Below are positions 7,613-15,422 of a stretch of 64,000 nt of DNA, piece after piece (the first letter of the stretch is position 1; the number at the start of each line of letters is the position of its first letter). A program made the translations under genes and the position numbers. Under the pieces are notes generated by a model. That model ran no database searches and had not been told where the DNA came from. It saw nothing but the letters and a program-made list of their open reading frames with translations. Source of the DNA: CAITWD01 sp963842065 (lineage in GTDB: Bacteria; Actinomycetota; Thermoleophilia; Miltoncostaeales; Miltoncostaeaceae); assembly GCA_963842065.1 (NCBI GenBank), contig CAWJEW010000008.1:310001-374000 (forward strand). The letters run 5' to 3'.

Positions 7613-9720
7613 CTAGTGGCCAAACCGCACCTCCGGGAGGACGCGGTGGAGCCACTGTGGGCGCCACCAGGCCCAGCGGCCGACGAGGCGCAGCGCGACT
7701 GGCACCAGCAGCAGCCGGACCAAAAGGGCGTCGAGCGCGACCGCGACCCCGAGGATGATCCCCATCTCTTTCGGGGGCAGCGGGCCCGAGAGCGCGAAGG
7801 TGAAGAACACCGCCACCATGACCGCACCGGCGGCGAGGATGACGCGTCCGGAGTGCGCCATCCCGCCGATCGCCGCGTCGTGCGCGTTGTGCGAGTGGTC
7901 CCAGTGCTCCTTGGCCGAGGACAGCAGGAATACCGTGTAGTCCATTGAAATCGCGAAGATCATGGCGAAAAAGAACACCGGTCCCCAGGCATCGAGGAAA
8001 CCCTGGGATTGGAAACCCAGGACGCCGGCCAGATCACCGTTTTGGAAGACCAACCGTGCAACTCCGAACGCGGCACCGGTCGCAAGTAGGTTGGTCAGGA
8101 CTCCGATTGCCGCGACCACGGGTGCCTGCAGGGCGACCAGCAGCAGCACGAAGCCGAGCACGAGGATGACCCCGATCACGATGGGGGTGTAGGTCGAGAG
8201 TGCCGCCGCCAGATCGTGGTTCTCCGCCGCCGCTCCGCCGACGAGCACGCCGACCGGCAACTCGCTGCGCAGGCGATCGATCGTCGCGCCGGTCGCCGAC
8301 GCAGATGGGTCCGTCGTCGGGATGGCCTGCACCAGGGCAAGACCGTTCTGGCCCGGCTGGGCTGCGGTCACGTGCGCGATGCCGGGATCGGCGGCTGCGG
8401 TGCGTGCGGCGGCGCCCATCTCAGAGGCCGGACCGACCAGCTGCAGCGCACCGGGAGCGCCCGTTCCGAAGGCGGCCTGGACCTCGGTGTAGCCGACGCG
8501 CGAGGTGTTGCGCTCGAGGGCACGACCTTGATCGACGGCATCCCCGTCTTCAGGCCGACCACCGGGATCGCGAGTACCAGCAGGGCGATCAGCGCGGGCA
8601 CGCCGTAGAGCGCGGGGCGGCGCCACAGACGCTCACCCCACGCCGCAAACCGCGCCGAGCGGTGCTCGCCGCTGTGCGCCCAGGGCAGCGCGCCCTTGTC
8701 GATCCGCGGCCCCAGCTTGGCGAGCGTCGCCGGGAGCAGCGTCAGCGTGGCCAGCAGGATGAAGATCACCGAGAGCATGATTCCAAGCGCCATCGACCGG
8801 AACGCCGGGCTCGGGACGAGCATGACCGCCGACAGTGAGACCAACACTGTCGTGCCCGAGAACAGGACCGCCTTGCCGGCGGTGTCCATCGTCTCGGCGA
8901 CCGCGTCGGTGGCCGACAGGTTGCGCCCGAAGAACGCGCCGCGGAACCTGACGACGATGAACAGCGCGTAGTCGATCCCAAGCGCCAGCGCGAACATCAG
9001 GGCAAAGTTCATCGCCCAGATCGAGACCTCGGCGACTTGCGAGACCAGATACAACGCCCCCGCGGATGCGACAAGGCCGATGATCGTCAACAGGAGTGGC
9101 AGGCCTGCGGCCACGAGCGCGCCGAACGCGAGCACCAGGATCGCCAGGGTTACGGGCCAGCTCAAGAGCTCGGAGCGCATCATCGCGCTGCGGTTGGCGG
9201 CGTTGAAGTCCGACCACATGCCGGACGCGCCGGTGAGACTGACGCCTACCTGCGCGGTGCTGAGCTTGCCCAGGGGCCCCTTCAAGGCATCTGCGGCCCG
9301 GACCATTGCCGTCGGGTCACCGGCTGCGCCGCCCATGATCACCGCGGTGTGTCCGTCCTGGGAGATGGTCGTCCCGGCCGTCGGAGGCGTGACCGATGCG
9401 ATGCGCGCATCGCTGCGCAGGACGGCCTCGCTACGGCCGATCGTGCTCGCGAATGCGGCGTCGGTGGTGACGAGCGTTGGCGAGTGCACGACCACCATCA
9501 GCGCCGAACTCGAATTGCCGGCGAAATTCGCCTGGATGAGGTTCCGGGCCTGGACTGATTGTGAGCCCGAGTCCTGCCAACCCGCGCCCGAGAGTGCGGT
9601 CTCCACACGCGGCGCGAGGACACCCAAGCCGACCACGATAATCGCCCACGTGATGAACACCCAGCGGGCATGCGTCGCCGACCAGCGTCCGAGTCGCCCG
9701 ATTGGTCCGAGCGTGCTCAT
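7613..9720 (-). pseudogene. MMPL/RND-type transporter, split by one frameshift
   Basis: Two overlapping frames together encode a standard MmpL/YdfJ-type exporter of about 700 residues. The 5' part (from the ATG at 9720) has TM1, the first extracytoplasmic domain, and TM2-6 with the conserved Asp of IDYALFIVVRFRG. It reads well up to KTGMPSIKVVPSS. From about 8516 the homologous continuation is in another frame (ERNTSRVGYTEVQAAFGTG) and carries the second extracytoplasmic domain and TM7-12 (FAISMDYTVFLLSS). One missing base near 8514-8518 would restore the protein. It is the last gene of the ArsR / DUF2892 / MMPL operon, with its ATG overlapping the DUF2892 stop. It is either a recent inactivating mutation or a base-calling error. 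Confidence 0.85.
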
Positions 9721-9956
9721 CGGCTCGCCTCCTGGAGCCCACAGCGGCGCAGGACGAGCGACGCCGGACAGTCACCGAGCACCACGTACATCCATTGGCT
9801 GACGCCGACAAATGCTGTCAACAGAAGCAACCACGGACTGATGAGGAGGGCGAGCGTCACGCTCGCCAAGGTCATCGTGGCCGCGAGCGCGAACAGGACG
9901 CGCTCAAGCGTCCAGCGCCCGCTCGGCGGCCTTCCTCGCCGTTTGTCGTCTGCCAT
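9717..9956 (-). CDS. DUF2892-type small membrane protein
   Basis: A 79-residue protein with a basic N-terminus (MADDKRRGRPPSGRWTLER) and two transmembrane helices (RVLFALAATMTLASVTLALLI and PWLLLLTAFVGVSQWMYVVL). The tail GDCPASLVLRRCGLQ carries two Cys. This matches the DUF2892 / YgaP transmembrane-domain family, which is often joined to rhodaneses or placed in sulfur and metal-stress operons. Its ATG overlaps the ArsR stop by one base (TGATG) and its stop overlaps the MMPL start (ATGA), so the three genes are translationally coupled. It may help MMPL or act as a thiol-linked membrane component. Confidence 0.85.
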   Translation of the reverse strand: MADDKRRGRPPSGRWTLERVLFALAATMTLASVTLALLISPWLLLLTAFVGVSQWMYVVLGDCPASLVLRRCGLQEASR

Positions 9957-10297
9957 CACGCGACCTCCTGTGCGATGAGCGCCCATTGCTGTTCGAGGCG
10001 TCGCTGCAATCCGCCACAGACCTGCTCGCAGAGGTCGAACACCGACTGGTCGTCGATCCGGTAACGCGCGAGCGTCCCCTGCTTCTCGCGTGCCACCACG
10101 CCTGCGCGGAGCAACAGACCCAGGTGCTTGGAGACGTTTTGTTGCGAGGTGCCCAACGCCTCGCCGAGAGCGCCGACACTCATCGGGGCATCGCGGAGAT
10201 GGTCGAGGATGCGAATCCGCATCGGCTCTGCGAGTAACTGAAACCTCTCGGCGATCATCTCGACGAGCGGTTCGGGTACGGGGTGCGGGATGGGCAC
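9956..10297 (-). CDS. ArsR-family transcriptional repressor
   Basis: A 113-residue winged-helix regulator. The start is set to the GTG at 10297, which has a GGAGG five bases upstream. Longer starts would place codons inside the operator palindrome at 10350. The ArsR fold is clear: PMRIRILDHLRDAPMSVGAL, recognition helix SQQNVSKHLGLLLRAGVV, wing KQGTLARYRID. The C-terminal helix has two Cys (VFDLCEQVCGGL), which could sense metal or reactive sulfur, but it lacks the classic alpha-3 CVC metal box. It heads the ArsR / DUF2892 / MMPL operon with overlapping genes and probably represses itself and the exporter. Confidence 0.85.
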   Translation of the reverse strand: MPIPHPVPEPLVEMIAERFQLLAEPMRIRILDHLRDAPMSVGALGEALGTSQQNVSKHLGLLLRAGVVAREKQGTLARYRIDDQSVFDLCEQVCGGLQRRLEQQWALIAQEVA

Positions 10298-10349
10298 GGA
10301 AGCCTCCGGGCTCGACACACGAATGGCCCCAACCGTATCGACATCTAAA

Positions 10350-10363
10350 CAGTTGTGCAACTG
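10350..10363. promoter_or_regulatory. 14-bp perfect palindrome, likely ArsR operator
   Basis: CAGTTGTGCAACTG is a perfect inverted repeat 53 bases upstream of the ArsR start codon, in a locally AT-richer stretch (CATCTAAACAGTTGTG). ArsR repressors bind short imperfect palindromes over their own promoters, so this is the obvious candidate for autoregulation of the ArsR / DUF2892 / MMPL operon. No second copy was noticed elsewhere in the window. Confidence 0.6.
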
Positions 10364-10584
10364 GTAACGATCTGGAACGGTGGAGCGGGGTTGGCCGCAG
10401 CCATGGTCCGAGGTTTCCCGGACGGGGTCGGCTGGCAGCCGCGCAAGCGGCCCGGCGGGCGACCGTCAGTCAGTCCCGAGCGCGTAGCGGGGCGCAGCTC
10501 GCAACCACGCGGATCGTCGGGTACCTCGGACGACGCGGCGCGCGAGGCACCGGTCCATCGCCAGGCTCGTGCCCTCTCGGCCGA

Positions 10585-11505
10585 CTACGGGGCGAGGCCA
10601 CCGGGTCGTGGGCGCGGGCCATGCGCGCGCAGGAGACGCACCAGCTCGCGGGCAACCGGTAGTACCGGCCGACGTGCGGCGAATACGGCGGCAAGCTCTC
10701 GACGCATCACCACGCCGCGGATTGGGCGCGCGATCAGTGTCTGCTGCTGAAGCTCGCGCCGGATGCTCAGCGCTGACACGATGGCGATACCGAGCCCCGC
10801 CTCGACGACAGCCTTAATCGGCTCGATCCCGGAGAGTTCGGCGATCGTGCGGAGTTGCTCCGGGACATATCCGGCGCGCCGCAGCGCACCGTCGGCGACT
10901 TGACGCGTGCCGGAGCCGCGCTCACGGGAGACGAACGGTTCTGCGGTGAGCTGGGCGAACTCGATCTCGTCATCGTCGGCGAAACGATGCCCGAACGGCG
11001 CGATGACGACCAGCTCGTCGTGGCGAAGTACCTCCAGCTCCAGGCCCTCCGGGTTCAGCTCACCCTCGACGAGCCCGATATCGGCGTGCCCGTCATGCAG
11101 CGCGATCGCGACGTGCTCGGTGTTCTCGACACGCACGAAGATCCGCACCTCGGGATAGGTGCGAGCAAGCTCGGCAAGCGGCTGCGGCAACAGGTACGTG
11201 GCGACGGTCAGGCTCGCGGCAATCCGCAATGTCCCGGTCATCCGGCCCTGGGCCGCCGTCACCGCGCGCTGCGCCGCCGCGCCGTCGGCCAGTAAGCGCT
11301 TCGCCCACTCTACGAGCGCCACCCCGGCAGGTGTCAGCGCGACCCGGCGCCGACTGCGGTCGAACAGCTGCGCGTCGATCTCGACCTCGAGTGCGGCGAT
11401 CTGCTGGCTAACGGCCGATTGGGAGAGATGCAGCTGGCGCGCGGCGCGCGTGAAGTTGCGCTCATTGGCCACCGCCACGAAGACCTCGAGGCGTCGGAGA
11501 TCCAC
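10585..11505 (-). CDS. LysR-family regulator, divergent to YeiH-type gene
   Basis: A 306-residue LysR regulator. The GTG at 11505 has a TTGGAG site six bases upstream and gives VDLRRLEVF as the N-terminus. Residues 1-60 are the HTH (FTRAARQLHLSQSAVSQQIAALE); residues 90-300 are the periplasmic-binding-protein-like effector domain (TLRIAASLTVATYLLP and so on). It is divergent from the YeiH-type gene with an 84-base shared promoter region. This is the arrangement of E. coli yeiE/yeiH, where YeiE is linked to sulfite. By position it probably controls the exporter in response to a sulfur anion. Residue-level assignment of the ligand is not possible here. Confidence 0.85.
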   Translation of the reverse strand: MDLRRLEVFVAVANERNFTRAARQLHLSQSAVSQQIAALEVEIDAQLFDRSRRRVALTPAGVALVEWAKRLLADGAAAQRAVTAAQGRMTGTLRIAASLTVATYLLPQPLAELARTYPEVRIFVRVENTEHVAIALHDGHADIGLVEGELNPEGLELEVLRHDELVVIAPFGHRFADDDEIEFAQLTAEPFVSRERGSGTRQVADGALRRAGYVPEQLRTIAELSGIEPIKAVVEAGLGIAIVSALSIRRELQQQTLIARPIRGVVMRRELAAVFAARRPVLPVARELVRLLRAHGPRPRPGGLAP

Positions 11506-11589
11506 TGCCGCTCCAAGCAATCAGTTTAACTTATCAAAGCATCGCGAATTCGGTGCGCTCAATGACGGACATCCTGCCAGGATTTTGAC

Positions 11590-12645
11590 ATGTCCGCCAC
11601 GTCGCACAGCAACCGACCGTATCTGAAGCATCAGATAAGCGAATGGCCGAAGCCGGGGCCGACAATCCGCCTCCTACTCCCGGGCTTTGCAGTTGCAGCC
11701 GTCGTCGCTACCGCCGCCCTCGGTCTCGCCCAGGTCGCTCCCCTCGTCGGCGCGCCGGTTCTCGCGCTGGCGCTTGGGATCATCATCGCGGCGATCCGCC
11801 GGCCATCCACGGTGGTGCGACCCGGCATCCGCTGGTCGGGCAAGTACGTCCTCCAGACCGCGATCGTGGTGCTCGGCGCGACCTTGAGCCTTGCTCGGGT
11901 GGCGAGCGTCGGTCTTGTCACCCTGCCGGTGATGCTTGGAACCTTGACGGCCGCGCTCGGGGTCGCCTACCTGGTGGGGCGCGCGCTGGGCATCCCCGGT
12001 GGGCTGCGCACGCTCGTGGGCGTCGGGACGGGCATCTGCGGGGCGTCGGCGATCGCCGCCGTGTCCGGAGTCATCGAGGCGTCCGAGGTCGATATCGCCT
12101 ACGCGATGTCGACGATCTTCGTCTTCAACCTCGTGGCGGTGTTGATCTTTCCGCCGATCGGCCACCTGCTCGGGCTGAGCCAAAACGGGTTCGGGTTGTG
12201 GGCAGGGACTGCGGTCAACGACACCTCATCGGTCGTTGCCGCCGGCTACGCGTACGGCAAGGTCGCCGGCCTGCACTCGGTCATCGTCAAGCTCACGCGG
12301 ACCACGATGATCATTCCCATCGTCGCCGCACTTGGTGTCCTCGCTCGTCGGCGTAACGCACACGCCGCCCACGTGCGCTGGCACAAGGTCATCCCGTGGT
12401 TTCTGGTCTGGTTCGTGGCCGCCGCCATCATCGAGAGCATTGGGTTGGTCCCCGCGGCATGGCATGCCGGTCTTGCCGAACTTTCGATCGTGCTGATTAC
12501 CGTCGCGCTGGCCGCGATCGGGCTGAGTACGCATCTTGGCGATATGCGGCGCGCCGGATATCGCCCGCTGCTGCTCGGTACCGTGACATGGGCGACGGTC
12601 GCGGTGACCGGACTTGCGATGCAACTCCTTGTTGGTAGCTGGTGA
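11590..12645 (+). CDS. yeiH: YeiH-family putative sulfate/sulfite exporter
   Basis: A 351-residue membrane protein with about ten hydrophobic helices. Family-typical motifs are GAPVLALALGIIIAAI (residues about 53-68), VVLGATLSLARV, GVGTGICGASAIAAVSGVI (near 138-156) and the central GLWAGTAVNDTSSVVAAGYAYG. These are the signatures of the YeiH / UPF0324 family ('putative sulfate exporter'). The ATG has no strong Shine-Dalgarno site. The divergent LysR regulator suggests anion-responsive control. With TauE/SafE at 2421, this window holds two unrelated sulfur-anion exporter types within 10 kb, both in the same sulfur and redox neighbourhood. Confidence 0.85.
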   Translation: MSATSHSNRPYLKHQISEWPKPGPTIRLLLPGFAVAAVVATAALGLAQVAPLVGAPVLALALGIIIAAIRRPSTVVRPGIRWSGKYVLQTAIVVLGATLSLARVASVGLVTLPVMLGTLTAALGVAYLVGRALGIPGGLRTLVGVGTGICGASAIAAVSGVIEASEVDIAYAMSTIFVFNLVAVLIFPPIGHLLGLSQNGFGLWAGTAVNDTSSVVAAGYAYGKVAGLHSVIVKLTRTTMIIPIVAALGVLARRRNAHAAHVRWHKVIPWFLVWFVAAAIIESIGLVPAAWHAGLAELSIVLITVALAAIGLSTHLGDMRRAGYRPLLLGTVTWATVAVTGLAMQLLVGSW

Positions 12646-12664
12646 CCCGGCTGACGATCCCCGC

Positions 12665-12856
12665 CTAATCCTCATCGCCCGGTACCGGATACTCGGCGCC
12701 ACACCACTCGCAGTGCGTAAGGGGCTCACCGCGCACCGGCTCTGACGGCGCTGCGGCCTTCGAGCGCGGCGCGGGCGGCGATGTGCCCGGTTCGAACTCC
12801 GCCCCGCACCACTCGCAATGCGTGCGGGTAGGCGGCTCGTTCGCTCTGTCAGCCAT
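12665..12856 (-). CDS. 63-residue protein with tandem CxxC zinc knuckles
   Basis: A short gene with a textbook ribosome binding site (AAGGAGG, seven bases from the ATG at 12856). The 63-residue product contains the same motif twice: HCEWCGAEF near residue 13 and HCEWCGAEYP near residue 50, joined by a Pro/Ala/Ser-rich linker. The two Cys pairs would make one shared zinc ribbon or two knuckles. The acidic tail reads PVPGDED. No function is known to me. It may be a protein- or RNA-binding accessory. It lies convergent to the YeiH-type gene, only 19 bases from its end. Confidence 0.7.
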   Translation of the reverse strand: MADRANEPPTRTHCEWCGAEFEPGTSPPAPRSKAAAPSEPVRGEPLTHCEWCGAEYPVPGDED

Positions 12857-13020
12857 CGATCGCCTCCTTGAACAAGAGGCCGTCAATCTACGAAAGATCG
12901 TATGCGTGGGAGCGACGAATTCGGCTCCCGGTATCCGACGGCGTTGCTGATGGTCCGGGAGCTCACAGCCGCGGCGCGCCAACCAGCCGTGGTACGGAGG
13001 ACCTCGTCCTAAGTTGCCGA

Positions 13021-13110
13021 GACAGGCGGGTAGCTCACACCTTTCTGACGAGGCGGCGTCGCTGACGCCTTGCAAGCGGCAGGTCAGGGGTTCGAGTCCT
13101 GACTTCTGCT
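13021..13110 (+). other. Degenerate tRNA-like sequence (tRNA-Ala-like remnant)
   Basis: A box-A-like TAGCTCA (13031) and box-B-like GGTTCGAGTCC (13089) flank an anticodon-arm-like GACGC / CTTGCAA / GCGGC (13064-13080), which would read TGC (Ala). The D arm is about 14 bases too long, the T stem has only three pairs, and the acceptor ends do not pair, so it cannot be a working tRNA. It is most likely a decayed tRNA or att-site relic. About 250 bases on either side hold no gene. Confidence 0.3.
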
Positions 13111-13363
13111 TATGGGAAACCCCCGGGAAAAGTGCCGGGTTGGGTCAACCCAACCCTGATTTGTCGCGAAAGCGGGTCCCATCGGCCGGGACGCGCCGAA
13201 GATCCGCCCCCGTTTGCGTGTCTCAGATCCATTCAGAAGCTGTGAGATTTTCTGAGAATTTGCAAAGACCGTGGTGGTCTCTGGCCGCGCGGGCGCACAT
13301 CCGTCTTGAATGCGGCGTTCGGAGAGCTGAAGGTTTCTGCTCGTGAGAACTTTCTCTACTCCC

Positions 13364-13795
13364 TCAAGCCCCAATGGCGTCGTAGCGATCCTCGGGGAAG
13401 CTATGGCCAAACGAGGGCAGGCCGCTACGCGACTCGCCGCGCGAAGCCTCGTCCTCGATCACATCCCAATGCTCAGCCAACAGCCCGTCCGCTATCCGCA
13501 CGATGTCCACCACGACCCGGTCTGGGTGACCGCCGCCATATCCCCACAAGCGCCCGTGCGCCATTACCAAGTCGCCCTCCGCCACCATTGCTCCCATCTC
13601 ACGTTGATGGGTTGAAGGCAGTGACCGGACCAGCTCAAATAGGCCTTCGCGGCCCGGCGGAATATGGGCGCTGTGCTGGATGTAGTTCGGAGCAAAGAAC
13701 GCCTCGGCCACGGCGAAGTCTCGTCGGTTGAACAGTGCCTCAAACGCGTTGCGCACAGTTGTCTTGTTTCGTTCCTCAATCGAGCCGGTCATCAT
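13364..13795 (-). CDS. SnoaL-like (NTF2-fold) protein
   Basis: A 143-residue protein of the SnoaL / ester-cyclase type. The N-terminal helices carry the classic RNKTTVRNAFEALFNRRDF and the motif FFAPNYIQHSAHIPPGREG. The strands MGAMVAEGDLVMAHGRLWG and VVVDIVRIADGLLAEHWDVIE close the NTF2-like cone with the usual His/Asp/Trp cavity residues. Such proteins bind or cyclise small hydrophobic molecules, and many are of unknown substrate. Its start overlaps the stop of the decayed hydrolase gene (ATGA), so the two were once one operon. Length is normal. Function is predicted only at fold level. Confidence 0.8.
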   Translation of the reverse strand: MMTGSIEERNKTTVRNAFEALFNRRDFAVAEAFFAPNYIQHSAHIPPGREGLFELVRSLPSTHQREMGAMVAEGDLVMAHGRLWGYGGGHPDRVVVDIVRIADGLLAEHWDVIEDEASRGESRSGLPSFGHSFPEDRYDAIGA

Positions 13796-14361
13796 TGTCG
13801 TGAGCCCTCGAGGACGCGGACCGGCTGGAGGAGCGCGTGGTTTGACTCACCCCACAAGCACACCGCGTCGCATTGCGCCTGCCGTGTCGGCCACGTCGTT
13901 TCAGGATCGCGGCCATCCGTGCGAGCGCAGAAGATGCGCTGCAATGGCTCCTTTCCGGCGCCTCGGCTTGCGGGGGTCGGTGTGTAAGACACGTCTTGAA
14001 CTCCCTCGGGCGCGGTCGTAGGTTTGCCGACTGCGCCGATCATGTCCTTCGCCCAACCGTGCCCTTCAGCGCCGTGGGTCCACGAGGACGAAGCCAGAAC
14101 CAGGCGTCCCGCCAGTGCCGGCCAGGTGAGCGTGATATCCGGAGCGGCGAAGCTCCCGCTCGAGAAGCCGAGGAGGTCGACCTCGGCGAGCTCCGGTGCG
14201 TCGAGGAACACGATGGCCTCGGGCGACATCTCGCTGATCGTGCGCGGAGTCACTCCCGTTGAGCCGCTGACATCCTCGTAGGCGAAGGCCGTCCCGTTCG
14301 CCGGCTCGACCCGACGGTTCTCTGAGTTGACGTAGCGGTCATTCACGGTCGTTGAGCTCAT
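13792..14361 (-). pseudogene. Decayed alpha/beta hydrolase (internal deletion, no C-terminal third)
   Basis: An open frame of 189 codons that aligns by eye with the intact hydrolase at 21615-22457. Shared pieces are EVDLLGFSSGSFAAPDITLT (versus VDLLGFSIGSFVAQEIALT), GAEGHGWAKDMIGAVG and QAQCDAVCLWGESNHALL (versus VAQYDAVCEWGAPNRGLL). About 35 residues containing the oxyanion loop are missing between FAYEDVSG and the EMSPEAIVF region. The C-terminal third with the catalytic His is also gone. The nucleophile elbow GFSSGS remains. The frame is open but the enzyme cannot be active, so I call it a relic paralogue. It is ATGA-coupled to the SnoaL-like gene. Confidence 0.65.
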
Positions 14362-14503
14362 GGCTTCCTTTCCTTTGCGGTCTTGGAACGCTCGATGTGT
14401 CGAGGTCGAGGTCGAGGTCGAGTGTCGGCCTGCCGTCGCTCTGCTCAGCTATCCATGACGCCGCCAGCGCGGTCCAGGCCATCGCGCCGCCGCCGCCGCG
14501 CGC
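14340..14503 (-). pseudogene. 3' remnant of the esterase cut by the IS5-type element
   Basis: Reading leftward from the left end of the insertion element, the minus strand continues in an open frame. It begins ARGGGGAMAWTALAASWIAEQ and ends at a TGA at 14340-14342. The motif AWTALAASWIAEQ is the usual C-terminal helix of acetyl-esterase / BD-FAE type hydrolases. It fits as the missing end of the esterase whose 5' part stops at 15423 inside the sequence HSLG. A GAGGTC hexamer repeat (14401-14422) encodes an Asp-Leu run near the end of this frame. Confidence 0.45.
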
Positions 14504-15422
14504 TAAGAACCTCTAACACAATGATGCCCGGTAGCGGGAGTAGGTCAACACGCACACTGCCAGCGCCAGCAGCGCGTCGTGGGTGGCCTTGGAGCGGTCG
14601 GTGCAGATGAGCAGCCGGCGCTTGTTGTGTAGGTGGCTGATCGTGCGCTCGACGACCCAGCGGTGGCGGCCGAGTCCCGACCCGTGCCCGGTCCCGCGGC
14701 GTCCGATCCGGTGCGCGATGCCGCGGGCGCGCAGCAGACGCCGGTACTTGTCGTGGTCATATCCGCGGTCGGCGACGAGGCGCTCGGGTCGGTGACGGGG
14801 CCTGCCGCGGGCTCCCTTGACATGTGGGATCGCCTCGATGAGCGGAATCAGCTGGGTGATGTCGTTGCGGTTGGCGGCCGTCGCCGACCAAGCCAGGATC
14901 ACTCCGGACGCGTCGGTGATCAGGTGGTGTTTGGCGCCGGCCCGGCCTCTGTCGACCGGGCTCGGCCCGAGCCAGGAGCCCCCTTTTTGGCCTGGATGTA
15001 GGAGGCATCGACGATCGCGCGCGACCAGTCGATCTGACCGGAGCTGTGAAGGCGCTCCAAAAGGAGCTGGTGCAGCCGCTGCCACACCCCGGCCTGCTGC
15101 CAGGCGTGCAGGCGCCGCCAGGCGGTCATCCCCGAGCCATACCCCAGCTCCTGGGGCAGGTGCTCTGAAGCCGATGCCGGTGTGCAGGACGAACAGGATC
15201 CCCTGCAAGACCAGCCGATCGTCAAGCGGCCTGCGGCCGGGGTAGCGAAACCGCCGCGGCCGTGCGGGAAGCAGCGGCGCGACCAGCGCCCACAGCTCGT
15301 CATCGACGATCCACGGCTTTCTGCGCGAGGCGGCCATCGGCATCTCCCAGTATCGCGGACGGGCTCCGTGCACTGGGTTCAGCGCCGAGAGGCGGCCACC
15401 TTCGTTTCGTTAGAGCTTCTAA
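14504..15422 (-). mobile_element. IS5-family insertion sequence, about 0.92 kb
   Basis: The element is bounded by imperfect terminal inverted repeats: TAAGAACCTCTAAC at 14504-14517 and its near complement GTTAGAGCTTCTAA at 15409-15422 (12 of 14 positions pair). It contains one IS5-type transposase reading frame on the minus strand, which is frameshifted. No unambiguous target-site duplication is visible. It is inserted near the 3' end of an esterase gene, both halves of which are recognisable on its flanks. Confidence 0.8.
14513..15337 (-). pseudogene. IS5-family transposase with two compensating frameshifts
   Basis: The start is set to the ATG at 15337, with GGGAG six bases upstream. The N-terminus (WIVDDELWALVAPLLPARPRR) is the IS5-type helical domain. 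The central part, including the first catalytic Asp (AIVDASYIQAKKG), is in a second frame from about 15170 to 14960. The C-terminal part returns to the first frame with LITDASGVILAWSATAANRND, the second Asp in LVADRGYDHDKYR and the Glu in RWVVERTISHLHNKRRLL. The first frame happens to stay open throughout, so a naive translation is garbled in the middle. All DDE residues exist but in different frames, so the transposase is inactive unless frameshifting or sequencing error intervenes. Confidence 0.75.

Noticed and set aside
13136..13155. 9-bp inverted repeat GGGTTGGGT / ACCCAACCC
   Set aside because: No gene nearby uses it, there is no T-run, and it may be part of the decayed tRNA-like region; insufficient support for a role.
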